Shown here: positions 20,798 through 31,854 of the stretch, in pieces
Layout of the letters: each line of letters opens with the position of its first letter
How positions within the stretch are numbered: the first letter of the stretch is position 1
From: Purshia tridentata
Lineage: Eukaryota; Streptophyta; Magnoliopsida; Rosales; Rosaceae
Length of the DNA: 31,854 nt
Direction: 5' to 3'
Assembly (NCBI GenBank): GCA_003254885.1
Contig: QANT01006216.1
Span: forward strand, 1-31,854
The notes under the pieces: generated by a model
The model's database searches: none
What the model saw: only the letters and a program-made list of their open reading frames with translations
What the model was told of the DNA's origin: nothing
Program-made: the position numbers and the translations under genes

Positions 20798-21919
20798 AAG
20801 AACATCAGGAAAATGGGGACACCTTTAATTTTGTTCATCATTAAATTGTTATAGAATTAGACAATTATGATTTTATTCTTACTTTAATTTAAACTTTTTT
20901 ATTTTCTTATAGCTTTTGTTATACAGATTATATATATTTTTTATTTAAACACAGAAATTGCAGTCTCTATTTGTTGATGGTTATTTTTTATTTATTTTAA
21001 GGGTACCATTCTATTCTTTATTAAGAAGAGGTGTCTGTTAACTTATTCTTCATTTTGCTTTTGTTTATTATTGGCGTAATGTTTTGTTGTTATTACTTAT
21101 TAGACTGAGTACTACACTACTTACCCTTTTATTAAAAACAAAAGATGATGAGGAAAAAGTGGGTTTAGTTGTCTGATTAATATTAAATCTTTTAATTAAT
21201 TTTTTTTGGACTATGAAAGTTGGCTTTAGATCCAAGTTCTGATCAGCTCATAGTTAAAAATGAGGGTGAGTGCCATATGAAATGAAGCTGTAATAGTGCT
21301 GAGTACCGTAGCTAAGTGACAAATTATCGCTATGACTTTTTGATGAGTGGCATTCTTGAAAAAAATATGAGTTTGACACTCTTTTGACCCTCAAATTTTC
21401 GGCTTCACGTAGAGAGTTGAGTACCAAGTAATGTCTATTATTAATTATGGCTCTCAATTTTTAGGGCCACTATGGATGGCCTAAGATACCCGATGGAAGG
21501 TCTTTACTCTTTAGGGTTTCCCATCAGCTGGTGCTCCATCTCCTTTCTGCCCCAGGTATATACATAATTCACCCAAAAAAAGAAGAAGTAATTAGCTGCT
21601 ATTGTACTTCAAGCCCTCAGAAAGGCTTAAGCGGATTGTTGTAGGTTTGTTATTAAAGGTACCCAAACTTATATATATGTATGGGAGTCCTATTTGCAGG
21701 TAGGGACTTATATATCCTAATTCCAACTCATTATCCCATCCAAAAGAGTATTATGCAATGTAGAATGGTAAGAAGCAACACACAGATATTAACAAAAAAC
21801 CAAAAAATATGTTATTTTTTTCTCAAGACAAAACACCTTGTCTGAACTAAATACCAGCATTAATGCTGGCACATCCCTGTAAATACAAGCAGCAAAGCAA
21901 TCAGGGAAGGAAGTTAGGA
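20798..21919. other. 3' flank of the NHL gene and convergent intergenic region
   Basis: AT-rich, probably including the NHL 3' UTR to about 21000. No gene; the minus-strand frame at 21254-21457 has no domain. Confidence 0.4.
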
Positions 21920-22025
21920 ACGTGTGTGTGCACATGCGCGCGTATGCGTGTGTGTGCACATGCGCGCATATGCGTGTGTGTGCACATGCGCGCATATGCG
22001 TGTGTGTGCACGTGCGCGCGTATGC
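21920..22025. repeat. 26-bp minisatellite of alternating purine/pyrimidine
   Basis: Four 26-bp copies (21921-22024) beginning CGTGTGTGTGCACATGCGCG with a few transitions between copies, then a partial fifth that decays. Purine and pyrimidine alternate without a break for about 106 bp. Because 26 is not a multiple of 3, it is open in several minus-strand frames that encode HTHAYARMCTH-like repeats; these are not genes. Confidence 0.9.
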
Positions 22026-22459
22026 TTGTGTGTGGGGAATAAATGGGCACACACTTGAAAAACATTATGCTGAAAGACATTATGCTCATTAATAATCCTG
22101 TTGAAAATGGGGGTGGACCTTTATATCAGAGTTCCTACAAGAAAAACACTATACAAGTTTTTCTATATATATTGCATACAACTTCTCGTGACCACTACCA
22201 GCCATTGTAATTACAGCTTCAACCAACAAAAACCACCCCATTATAATAGATCCAAGTTACATATTATTTGACTCCTTTATTTTCCACTTCAATTTAATGT
22301 GGAACTTCGAACCAGATTGCCCTTATTTTTCTCTTCATATACAAAAGCCATGTCCAACTGAACTTGTATCCAAATGCCTTATGTTTTCTAGATTTCTCGA
22401 ACTCCATTCGATGGGACTTAATGTTCATGCATTGCTTCCTCTCCCTTGCATCCAATCCT

Positions 22460-23259
22460 TCAAACTGAAGATTGAGACTTAAAATGATCATAATTAATCT
22501 TAGCACGCTGAATGGCCTCCTGAAGGTCTACATACATGGTCACAGAACTGTCTGCAAATTTGTTCAACTTGCCAAAAAATCCCGCCAAGCTTGTCTGGAA
22601 ACGATCAAAACCTGAAATGCCGTCTTGACAAACTTCACCTCTCAACAGATTAACTGCAGAATCACTACCATTATCAGCCTTCCAGGATGTTAAATCTGAA
22701 TGGTTTGCATCCTTCCCTTCTTTTTTCTCTTGGTTTGGTAAAAACTGCGCAGTTTCAGCTGCTAAAGTCTTTATAGAATCTTCCACTTCCTTGTCAGGCA
22801 AGCTCTCAAGCTTATCAAGCCAGACACCACAGGTGGTATATATTGGAGGGCCATTGAATCTTAAGGGGTTTGGTTGTTGACGCCTTTTACGTTTGCCTGA
22901 CTTCTGTGGAACAGAGACACATTTTAAAAGCCATTCATTTATACACTTCAAATAGGACTTTTGAGCACCAATCCACTTCATAAAACTCGATGATAGAGAT
23001 CTAAGTTCATTTTCAAGATGGCTAGTAATCTGACGATGAGATTCTGACTGTACAGAGATTTTGGTGTTGCCACTGTTGTAAGCTATTGAGATTATGTGAA
23101 ACTGAAGCTTGAAACATTCAAGCATCACCTCCCACATCCGACTTAACCTACAATTTGGTAAGAAGAGAGAAATTGAAGCCCAAAAGTGAAGTAGAATGAC
23201 ATATTAATTGATATGATTAAGATTATAATTATATTGAGCTTGTGAAGATAAATGATTAT

Positions 23260-23335
<76 letters not shown>

Positions 23336-26300
23336 TACCTATAGTCAGATATACATGAAAATTCTGTAATGCTTACTGGAAAAATGCAGAGTGGGTAATC
23401 CAAAAACGTTATGGGTAATAGATAGGTAGTTTTTAACTTAAACCCATAGCTCTGTACCATCAATTACTAAACAGGGCTAGCACCACTGCCTGGCTAAACT
23501 TTGAAGAACATCTAAAGCAACAGTTCCCATATATCCGGCAGAGGGGAGTTTCAGCAGAGTATGCAGCATAAGAAAAGCAAACCATGGCATTAATATTTGA
23601 CCAGGAGCCCAACTTTTTAGTCTTTAAAATTTTCTGAAAATTCATTTACTGGAAAAGTTCTAATTATTGAATACACCGATATTTGAGGAAAGGGATGCCA
23701 AACATTACGGTAACAAACAATATTAGCTAGATGGCAGCCCAACAGTAACTTAATTAGGCAGTAGTTTATCTTTAAAATTTTCTCAGGTAAACATTCATTT
23801 ACTGGGAAAGTTCTAATTATTGAATTCACCAATATTTGAGGAAAGGGATGCCAAACATTACAGTACTAAACAATATCAGCTAGACGGCAACCCAACAGTA
23901 ACTTATTTAGGCAGTAGTTTATCATATATATTCAAAAGCCTAGACAGATAAGAGCTACATATAGTAAATTAGTAACCACTTCCATCACTATATCATACTT
24001 TTGGCCATGAAAGGAGAACCTCCATCACTAATTTGTGGATAACTTTGAGAGCTAGGATGCATACATACATACATGCTTAAGCTGGTAAACTTCAAGGACA
24101 AAACTGAAAAGTGGAGGGACCAAATTGAAACTTTTAGTAAACTACAGGGGGTAAAATGTACCTTGGCCTAAATTAAATAATTACCATTCCCTTGTTCTAC
24201 ATTCCACTGTTTCACAAAACTTATACTGGTAAAATTTGAATATAACTTCTGCGGTTTGTCCCAAACTATGTCAACATTCAACTCAACTCGTATCGGTTTT
24301 ATAAGCAACCATGATTAACAAAATGAACTAAATTAATGATCAGATTATACAAAATCGAGTACCCAAATCCAATTTTTATCAGTTTCCGAAAATGAGTTTC
24401 TAGGACATATAAACTTATAATCAAGCCCTAGTGAAAAGGAACATACAAATACATACCCCTGAATCAACTCTTCGAGTTGTGGATGGAGCTCTTTGTCTCG
24501 TAATTCCTCAATCCTCTTCGATATAGAGTCAATTCTGTGAATAGCAACTCTGATTCTTGAATGTAGATCCTTGACAACAGCACGAGTTCTATCAATCTTT
24601 TGAGTACTTTCTCCTTTTGATTCTAGCTGCCTTAAAAACTTACACTTTGAGTCATAATCCCTTCTGACCATCTGACTAGCCTGAAGATGAGAGTTTCAAT
24701 AAGTTCATAACAATCGATCAGGGAAGACCCATATACTAAGTCTATAAAGCCAGATCAAATTGAAAAAATCAACAACCTTAGATTTGAAAGGGACAAATTA
24801 AAAGGTTTACAGTAAGTGTAATGCATATATTGTTTTGAGCTCCAGATCAGAAATTCCAACACCATAAAGCAAGTTCCACGTTTTTTTTTTTTTTTGCATC
24901 TCTGGAATGTCTGATTTTTCAAAAGTTGGCAGTACTATATACAAGGGCATCATGGTATGTGGGTATCTGTTTATTAGCAGATACGTAATTAGCAACTTCA
25001 ACAGGATTAGGTGAGTAAATGTGTAGCAGTAAATGGCTGGAGTACATCTCCACAGTCAGCATATACTAAATAAAAGGCTAAACTTTCTTTTTGTTTTTTC
25101 TAACAACGAATGACTTTCACTGTTCAATAGCAAATTTCACTGTTCACTGTTGAAATTAAGATAAGTAGGAAGGTTAAATAAAATGAAGACACTGTAATGT
25201 AAACCAAAATCATTAGGTAAACTAATTTCTGTAATGAAATTTCTATAAAACATATTTGTGCATCTATTTTCTGTTCATCTGAATAATAAATGCTTTTGAT
25301 AACAATGATATTGCTGTTAATCATAGAAAAGTAATTTTGATGACAATGATGATGAAAATAATAAATGCCATAACTAATGTGAATTTATCAACAGTACCTT
25401 GACCTCATCATACAGCTTCCTCTCCCACGCATACAATCTATCCAAGGTTGAGGCATGACTGCCTGAGATCATGCAGAAGTTATCAAAGAGGTTACCAGTA
25501 AGATCCTCATTATCATCTTTTAAGTTTGCTCCCAAAGGATTCCTTGATGAAGAGGATCGAGATGATGTCGTCCTATGCCAAGTCAAGTACTTCACAGCAT
25601 TTTGAGGAGGCTCTAAGTGGACATAAAGTAAAGAACCACTCAGAAATCAAAGGCAAGACCAAGAATTACCTTATTCAAATAGCATGAAAAGAAAATAAGT
25701 CATTTAACATAGAACAAACTAAAACAGTCACACAAGGATCCGAGTTCATCCTAAGCACTGAACATTCCAATGGTACCTTGCCTACCTTCTTGAGATGCTA
25801 ATTAACATTATCTAGAAAACCTCGAGAACTTAACTAAAATTATCTAAAGGATCTCTGAAACCCTTATTTACAATAGTTGGACGGCTGTCACTATGTATGC
25901 TCACCACTGATGCTGTTGTTTCCTATGAGTATGCTAAAGTTAACTCAATATACCGAAGGTTTAGTAGTTTTTTTTCTATTGATTATAAGTTTAAATTTAC
26001 AGAATATGATGTCAATACGGTAAAATTATACAATTTTATGCAGATCCATACATCTCCATTATGCAACTATGTGAATTCAAGGAATAATTGAATTGTTATT
26101 CTATTTATTGGACATGGACCTTCTCTAAGCATGTCAGGTTGTTCATATATTTCAATACAATTTAATTTATACACAATAATGCCATTGTTATCATTATGTT
26201 TTACATCTTATGTGAGATAAGCATAGTTTGCATCCTCAGTTGTCATATTTATGTAGCATTATAATGTCAGATAGTTATAAAATGGTTCAACATGCTTTCC

Positions 26301-27519
26301 TCCACTTCCACAAACAACCTCCTAGGGATAACTAATATGCACCTATACTGCTTTCAGTAAGGTCTCTTATGAAATACATTGCACTCAGTTACATATGTTT
26401 CATAAATATTTCCAAGGGTTGCCATGTGATTCAAAAGTTTAATGTCGTTTTCAATACATTTCATTAACATCTTGACCAACCAAAAAGCTTCACCAAACCA
26501 AAATGTTAAAACCTTTGTTGATCGTGATTTTTACTTTCAAAATTTCATGTTTTAATTTCTCATCAAGACAAAAGACTAAGCATGACAAACAGACTAGAAG
26601 TCATTACATAAACATGTAAAGGAAAGAGAACATAAAATCTTTCATAGGATATTACTATGCATAAAGTTTTCTTCTTCCAGATACAACTTTTGCATCCCGA
26701 ACATTCTCTCTCTCTCTCTCTCTCTCTCACAGCACACACACATTCCAGTAATAGAAACTAATAACTTCCCCCAAAATTTTCATTTTCTCATATAAAATTT
26801 TTGGTAGTTTACTCTTCTCTAATCTTACCACACCATGTGAGGAACACACCAGTGTTTAATTGTACAAGACTGAATTGTTTGATTGCCAGAGAATTTTGGA
26901 TATCAATTAAAGTATTATCAGACACCCATAGCAGATACAGCACCTATGGTTGTTTGAACACTAACAGGTCAGAAAACCATAATAAAATTCTTGCAATAGA
27001 CATTCCTAAATCTGCACCCATGTTTTAAAAACCAAAGTATCTATCATGCATCAGTGACAAAAAATAAAGTAATAAGTTTAAATATCGGGAGACCTACCTT
27101 CCTGAACTTGATTTGGGTCTTCACCACAGGAGAAACAAGCCTTCAAGAATGTGGATGACATTGATCCACCTGCAACAGTAGAAATATTAGTGTTCATAAC
27201 TTTCATCAAAAGACTATGAAAAGAAACCTCAATAAACTTCCAATGGTCTATAGGAAAATAATGTAATATGAAATTATTTCAAAAAGGGAAACAATATCCA
27301 TTTTTTTTCTCAATCTTATATGTCCCATGATTTAAAGTCATGAGCTCCATTTAAGCATGACCTATTTACTGGAGTGTTCAATCCAAGACAAACTGACTCG
27401 ATAATGATAACATGGAAAGGAAAACAAAATAATTCCAGATACTATTGATTGTACCTTATTCTTAGTGCCACTATTCATCCTCAGATGACTAAAACATGCT
27501 TAAAAAATTTCATTAAAAT

Positions 27520-27551
<32 letters not shown>

Positions 27552-28694
27552 GAGAGAAAGAGAGAGAGAGATCTTACTTTCTTTTGCTGGGAATATTGGA
27601 CGGAAATGCAACTTATTTGCTTCAAGCATTCTGGGAATTTCTTGACCAGACTCAAAAGCTTTTAAAAAGAGAATTTCAATATCTTTCATGCTTGAAAATA
27701 AATCTTTTGGGGCAACCTTACTTTCAATGCAATCTTCTTTAACTGTTGTTTTATTTGCGTCAATTTCATTTGCAAATCTTGAGGATGTGGCTCTCAATGG
27801 TGACAAATGAGGAGAGTTAGTTTTCTCCCCATTCAATAACTCAGTTTCTGAAGTTACACTTCCTGCAGAAGGCATTGTAGGTGAAGCATTAGCTTCAACA
27901 TGATCATGTACTCTATTAAGATTTTCAAAACTTCGAACCAGAGTATCAGCAGCAGGCTCATCAACATCAAAATCATCTTCAGAATCCTGCGATTCTTCCC
28001 TTCCATCAAAAGAAACCTTCTCTTCCTCATCTTCCAGTTCAGGAATTCCCTCCTCTTCCCTAAGACGTCTTATATCATCAGTATGTTCACACCCCTGGTT
28101 CATTCCTTTCCCATCTTGAAAAGATAACTGATGGTCAATTGGATGAAAAATACCAAAGTAATCCCATGGTGGAGTATCATGTGGGAGAGAAGAAGCTTCA
28201 AATGGTGATGTTTCAGGTTTTCCAGCAGAGCGAGGTGTAGTACTCTGTGGGGTGCTCGAGGAGGTTACTGTTGCAGTAACAGGTATAGAAGGTTTTTCTT
28301 CAACCTTTTTAGAAAAGCTACCCCTAAATTTCATATGATTTGCGTGAAATTGAGTAGAGTTTGGAGGAGAAGGAGAAGGAGAGAATGTTTCAGTTGCATC
28401 TATGCGTTGTGACACAGATGGAGAAGAAAATGAGAATTGAGAGAGGGACTTGTCAGTTTGAATGAGAGGGTCTGGAGTTGCACTAGTGGAAGTGTACAAG
28501 GAAGACTCAACGGGAGCTACAGGCTCAACAAATTTCCTAAGAGCTGTTCCTGTATTCTTTAGTGAATGAATATACATAACATGAGCTGCTGCTAGTGAGC
28601 ACCTGCCATCAAGTGCCTGCTTAACATACCTCTTCCTTTCTCGACATAGCTGCAGGGCCTTATCTTCCTCTATTTTAGAGCTTGAGGCCCCCAT
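22460..28694 (-). CDS. DUF630/DUF632 protein (NRG2/APSR1/REL2 family), five exons
   Basis: Exons on the minus strand are 28694-27578, 27169-27098, 25612-25398, 24680-24457 and 23147-22460; all junctions are GT-AG and keep frame, giving 771 residues. Seen: MGASSSK, an N-myristoylation-like start, and DUF630 (about 1-60, with LCRERKRYVKQALDGRCSLA); a Ser/Pro-rich middle; an acidic stretch (about 220-255, ELEDEEEKVSFDG); DUF632 (about 395-690) with AVKYLTWHR, TLDRLYAWERKLYDEVK, YDSKC, ELRDKELHPQLEEL and WEVMLECF, rich in predicted coiled coil; and a basic KRKRR patch after it. Characterised relatives affect nitrate signalling, phosphate starvation response or leaf shape, at the plasma membrane or in the nucleus; the biochemical activity is unknown. 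Older annotations call the family bZIP-like, which the sequence does not support. Gene order and length suggest the AT2G27090 orthologue. Confidence 0.9.
23262..23336. repeat. Long (TG)n microsatellite
   Basis: About 75 bp of TG with one AT interruption near the end. On the gene's sense strand it is an AC tract ending about 115 nt before the exon 5 acceptor. Confidence 0.95.
23621..23922. repeat. Tandem duplication, about 148-bp unit
   Basis: Copy 1 is 23621-23768 and copy 2 is 23769-23922. Both begin TCTTTAAAATTTTCT and end GGCAGTAGTTTAT. They differ by scattered substitutions and a small insertion near the start of copy 2. Confidence 0.9.
24681..25397 (-). other. Intron 3 of the DUF630/632 gene
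   Basis: 717 bp, phase 0, GTACTG...TTCAG. AT-rich, with a T run at about 24882-24895; no gene or large repeat seen. Confidence 0.75.
25613..27097 (-). other. Intron 2 of the DUF630/632 gene
   Basis: 1485 bp, phase 1. Contains a (TC)12 microsatellite (26705-26728). The small plus-strand frames at 25897-26091 and 26801-27028 are intronic and have no domain. Confidence 0.75.
26705..26728. repeat. (TC)12 microsatellite
   Basis: Uninterrupted TC dinucleotides, followed closely by a short CA tract. Confidence 0.9.
27170..27577 (-). other. Intron 1 of the DUF630/632 gene
   Basis: 408 bp, phase 1, GTAAGA...TTGCAG. Its first 60 nt are a CT/GTCT tract. Retention would add about 20 Ser/Leu-rich residues and end the protein at 393 aa. 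Confidence 0.75.
27520..27570. repeat. Compound GA/GACA microsatellite beside a splice donor
   Basis: GA units, then four GACA-type units, then GA again; on the gene's sense strand it is a pyrimidine tract that starts 8 nt after the exon 1/intron 1 boundary. Confidence 0.9.
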
Positions 28695-28750
28695 ATCTGC
28701 AGATCTGACCGACTACCCTCTATTTACATCAGAAGCACATAAGGTTCTTC

Positions 28751-30112
28751 CTGAAACTCAATTTAAAAGAAGTATTTAAGAATTGGAAGATAGATGCAAC
28801 GGTAAAAATTGTTCACAGAATCAAAATTATTTGAAGCATGCAATTAGCACAAGATGTAAATTATATTCACTTTAGTAGCACAGTAATAAACAAAATATGT
28901 GTACAGATAGATTGAATTTGAAAGAAAAAACCTATACACAAGAAAATGAAGCTTCATGGGCACCCTTTCCCTTTTGTGTCTAAAGAAAACGTACAAATGA
29001 ATTGCTTAATTCCTTACTGATTATACAAATAAAAGAGTGGCACACCAGGGAAAACTAACATAAGAAAATTGCAAGACAAGGTAGAGCATTCTAAGAGAAA
29101 TCAGCTTCTAAACATCTAATTGAGGACTCAATCACATAGCCATGATTATAACCTTGCCAAAAGAACTCAGTGCATTACTGATTATAAATTCATAATGTAT
29201 AAAATGAAAATTTCTCATGGCAAACCCAATAAATAGAAACTCATGTAAAAGATAAGCTGAAGAAATAAGCAGCATCACCAATACCAGCAATAACAACAAG
29301 AAGAGAAGGAAATATTGGTTCAACTCATAGCTAATCGAGACAATGGATTGAGGGCTAACAGAAATTCTAAAAGCCGTACTCATTTTCTGTTTCCCTCATT
29401 CAAAAAACCAGCATAAATCTATATGAATCAATATCAAAGACCAAGAAACAAACCCAAAAGTTGATAAATGCAAAATTTAATCCCAAAAAACAGAGCATCC
29501 AAAAGGGACGGAATCTCTGAATATTCGTAAACACCACCCCATATCCAAAGCAAATGGAAGCAAGTGAATTGTCCAAGAAAAGCTATGGAAGTTTGAAATG
29601 TCCATGTAATTAACTCCTCTTATATCAAAATCAATCCCTGAGATCAATTTCCTAAGCTCTAAGTCACTAAACCTACTTTTTATTTACTCCAATTAAAACA
29701 GCAAACCCACCAGGAGAGAGAGCTCAGAAGAAAACCCAGTTGAGTGAATCAATCAATTATTGGAATAAAGAAGATCACATCAAATTGAAGTCACTGGTCC
29801 CTGGAGTTTGTAAAAGGCAATCAGAGCCTCTGCAGTTGAACAAAACACATATAGAGGATTAGATAATTGACAACAAAGAGACCAAAACCAAACAAACCAA
29901 GCAGGATTCAGAAAAACTAGAGAGAAAACAAAGAAAACCCATCTCATAAAACCAACAATCAATGAATTTAGAAACCAGAAATTGAACCCAAATCCAGAAC
30001 ACACAGCAAGAACAAGCAGAAACAGAATTCTACACAAGCAAATAACATTAAATAAACTGAAAAAACATAAAAAAAGGGCTGGGCGGTGGGGGGAGGAGGA
30101 AGTAGGATGGAC
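28751..30112 (-). other. Predicted 5'-UTR intron of the DUF630/632 gene
   Basis: On the minus strand a donor ATTCTCAG|GTCCATCC near 30112 and an acceptor GAGTTTCAG|GAAGAACC at 28751/28750 bound about 1.36 kb without coding potential. The frames at 29132-29383 and 29780-30343 (- strand) fall in this leader and intron and have no domain. Splice sites inferred by eye. Confidence 0.45.
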
Positions 30113-30275
30113 CTGAGAATTGAGGTGAAGTGAAGTGAAGCAGGAGAATTGGGTGTACGATGATAGCTTGGATTTCAGAGCACAGAGAGAGACAGGAGAT
30201 GTGAGAGTAAGGTGTTGTATGAGTTTCAGAGAAAGAAAAAATAATAAATTAATTAATAAATAAATATAAAAAAGT
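30113..30275 (-). promoter_or_regulatory. 5' UTR exon and core promoter of the DUF630/632 gene
   Basis: On the minus strand, a TATA-like TTTATATTTATT near 30260-30272 precedes a CT-rich stretch (CTCTCACATCTCCTGTCTCT, about 30210-30185) that looks like a leader. The plus-strand frame 30278-30502 lies in the promoter and is not a gene. Confidence 0.3.
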
Positions 30276-31854
30276 TTGTGAAAAAGAGGAGTCCAGAGGC
30301 GAATCTGATGGACGCAGAGCTGCTTTGTTCCACTTCCATGCAAAAGGCATTACACAAAGACAAGAGATCGGTGTGGACAGTGGACCCCACCCTTTTTCCA
30401 AAACTACCCCTGTCCCCTCCCTTAACGGTTAAAAGGTTAAAACTTTGCGTGAGACCTAAGCGCTTGGATTTTCTACCAAAATATTTTAATATATTCTCTT
30501 AAAAACAAAAATACAGACTTTTACCCTTTTGCCCTTTTACCCTTTACCCTTTTACTGTGCAATTATTTGATGTAACAACAACAAAAAGTGCAATTCTGAA
30601 TACATTACTCAAACTCCTAAAGAGGATATCCGATGTGTGGTCGAATGGTCTTAAAAGTAATTTTCTCTTTTTTATGCATACACCTAAGTATTGAAATATC
30701 ATTTAGTATTCTTTTATAATAACGAAGCTTTATATATATCAAGTACGAATCTAGGGAAGTATATACAGATAATCAGGAGAGAAGATGGAGGAGAGAGAAT
30801 GAAGGGCATGCAATGAATCTAGGGTATTTTTTTTTCTTGGTTTAGGGTATAGAAAGCATTGAGTGGGTTTGGTTGAGAGGAAATGAAGTTTAGATATTGT
30901 AGCACTTTATTTTTTTATTGGGTTGGAATTAGATAATGTAGCACTAAACAATTACATAAATGAGTAAGAAAGAACGAGAATGATATGGAAAGGCATCTCT
31001 TTTATGTGGCTACTACTGCTGTTTTTGGATAAAGCCTTTAACAGTTGCTTTAATCATGTTTTTTGATTAACTAAATAAATTTCTTCATGTAATATTCAAT
31101 TGCCCGTACTAGATTTTAATAAATAAATAAATTACAAAACACAAAACACAACAACAACAACAACAAAAAAAAGCTACAAAACTCTAAAAAAATTAATGGA
31201 AAACGTTTAGGGAAATTGTCCATGAAAACCTATAGCTTATTAGAGGGGAAAACTATGGATCTCAAATTGCATAACCTATATATACATGTCATATGTGAAT
31301 TGCAATTGTTCTAGTTAGTCGAAAACAAAAACTCTGCCCTTATACACCCACATTCAAATCCTCTATTTATATAAATATATATACATATCATATTTTTTTA
31401 ATTATATCTTAATAATCATGTAAAGTTGATCTTAGTGGGCAGATATTTTTTTAAATTATATCTTAATAATCATGTCAAGTTGAGCTTAGTGCGCAGATAA
31501 GTTTTTGGTAGCTTATTCGAAAACTATATATGATAATTGGCATGGGATTTTTAAAATATATAATAAGGATAATATATTAACTAATTAATTAGTTTTTAAT
31601 TTAGTAGTATTTTTCACATAAAAAAGTAAGAGTGGTTATATTTCCACCCCCTAATCTTATTTTCCCACCCATATTTTATAAAATTGATAATAAAAAATTT
31701 ATCATTTTGTAAAATGACTTCTAAGCACTTGACTGAAAAAATAAAAAAATAAAAAAATAAATCTATTATACCCACCCATTCTCTACTCACCCACCTCTCT
31801 ACAATGACTTAAACTTCACATATAAATTCTAGAATCTTTTTTTCTTTTTCTCAT
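30276..31854. other. Upstream region of the DUF630/632 gene, AT-rich repeats
   Basis: No gene seen. Contains a short CCCTTTT-rich stretch (30520-30556), an AAC-type run (about 31147-31166), a 53-bp tandem duplication (31390-31496), and, from about 31630, sequence with repeated CCCACCC that may be the start of another MITE running off the window. Confidence 0.4.
31390..31496. repeat. Tandem duplication, 53/54-bp unit
   Basis: Copies at 31390-31442 and 31443-31496, sharing ATTATATCTTAATAATCATG and differing at about three substitutions and one inserted A. Confidence 0.9.

Larger units (their letters stand above)
23148..24456 (-). other. Intron 4 of the DUF630/632 gene
   Basis: 1309 bp, phase 2. 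It contains a (GT)n tract (23262-23336), a 148-bp tandem duplication (23621-23922), and a dispersed-repeat phrase like GTGGAGGGACCAAATTGAAA (about 24112-24131). Confidence 0.75.

Noticed and set aside
21789..22089. Minus-strand frames with repeated HTHAYARMCTH peptides
   Set aside because: They are translations of the 26-bp minisatellite, open in more than one frame because 26 is not a multiple of 3.
22294..22506. Small open frames on both strands around the 3' end of the DUF630/632 gene
   Set aside because: Shadows of the terminal exon and 3' UTR.
27449..27742. Plus-strand frame with an Arg/Glu/Gln repeat
   Set aside because: Antisense to exon 1 of the DUF630/632 gene and through the GA microsatellite.
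29780..30343. 187-codon minus-strand frame
   Set aside because: It spans the leader, the predicted 5'-UTR intron and the promoter of the DUF630/632 gene, is low in complexity and has no domain.
30520..30556. Telomere-like run (CCCTTTT/ACCCTTT units)
   Set aside because: The units are irregular and not the plant telomere repeat CCCTAAA; too short to mean anything.

Overview
This is a 31.9-kb piece of a plant nuclear chromosome, almost certainly from a eudicot. It has AT-rich intergenic DNA, GT-AG introns, 5'-UTR introns, many dinucleotide microsatellites and MITE-like repeats. The protein families (EIN3/EIL, NHL, DUF630/DUF632) are plant-specific. I cannot name the species.

Layout. (1) 625-3960, + strand: an EIN3/EIL1-type ethylene transcription factor, single coding exon, with a predicted 5'-UTR intron. 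(2) 3961-7813: an intergenic region built largely of repeats, including a 1.07-kb Mutator-like element (6338-7411) with imperfect terminal inverted repeats and a 9-bp target duplication (8 of 9 matching). (3) 7814-8365, - strand: an intact, intronless NEDD8-conjugating enzyme (UBC12/RCE1 type) that looks like a retrocopy. (4) 8366-10290: intergenic, with a second Mutator-like MITE (9041-9261). (5) 11043-16370, + strand: a three-exon leucine-rich-repeat receptor kinase (1017 aa) whose kinase domain lacks the HRD and DFG catalytic residues, followed by a MITE. (6) 20000-20797, + strand: an NDR1/HIN1-like (NHL13-type) membrane protein in an unusually GC-rich exon. (7) 20798-22459: a convergent intergenic region with a 26-bp minisatellite of perfectly alternating purine/pyrimidine (Z-DNA candidate). 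(8) 22460-28694, - strand: a five-exon DUF630/DUF632 protein (771 aa) with a predicted 5'-UTR intron. (9) About 30300-31854: its upstream region and AT-rich repeats.

From memory of the Arabidopsis gene order, the four main genes match the block AT2G27050 (EIL1), AT2G27060 (LRR kinase), AT2G27080 (NHL13) and AT2G27090 (DUF630/632). The window is therefore best read as an old conserved microsynteny block into which a UBC12 retrocopy and several DNA transposons have inserted. The genes are neighbours by ancestry. Nothing in the sequence shows that they act in one pathway, although EIL1 and NHL13 are both linked to stress and defence signalling in the literature.

I found no clear tRNA, rRNA, CRISPR or prokaryote-type system. 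The most unusual structures are the Z-DNA-type array, two tail-only retroposon footprints with the same terminal tag, a uORF whose stop overlaps the kinase start codon, and a single N between two identical 14-bp repeats that looks like an assembly join.
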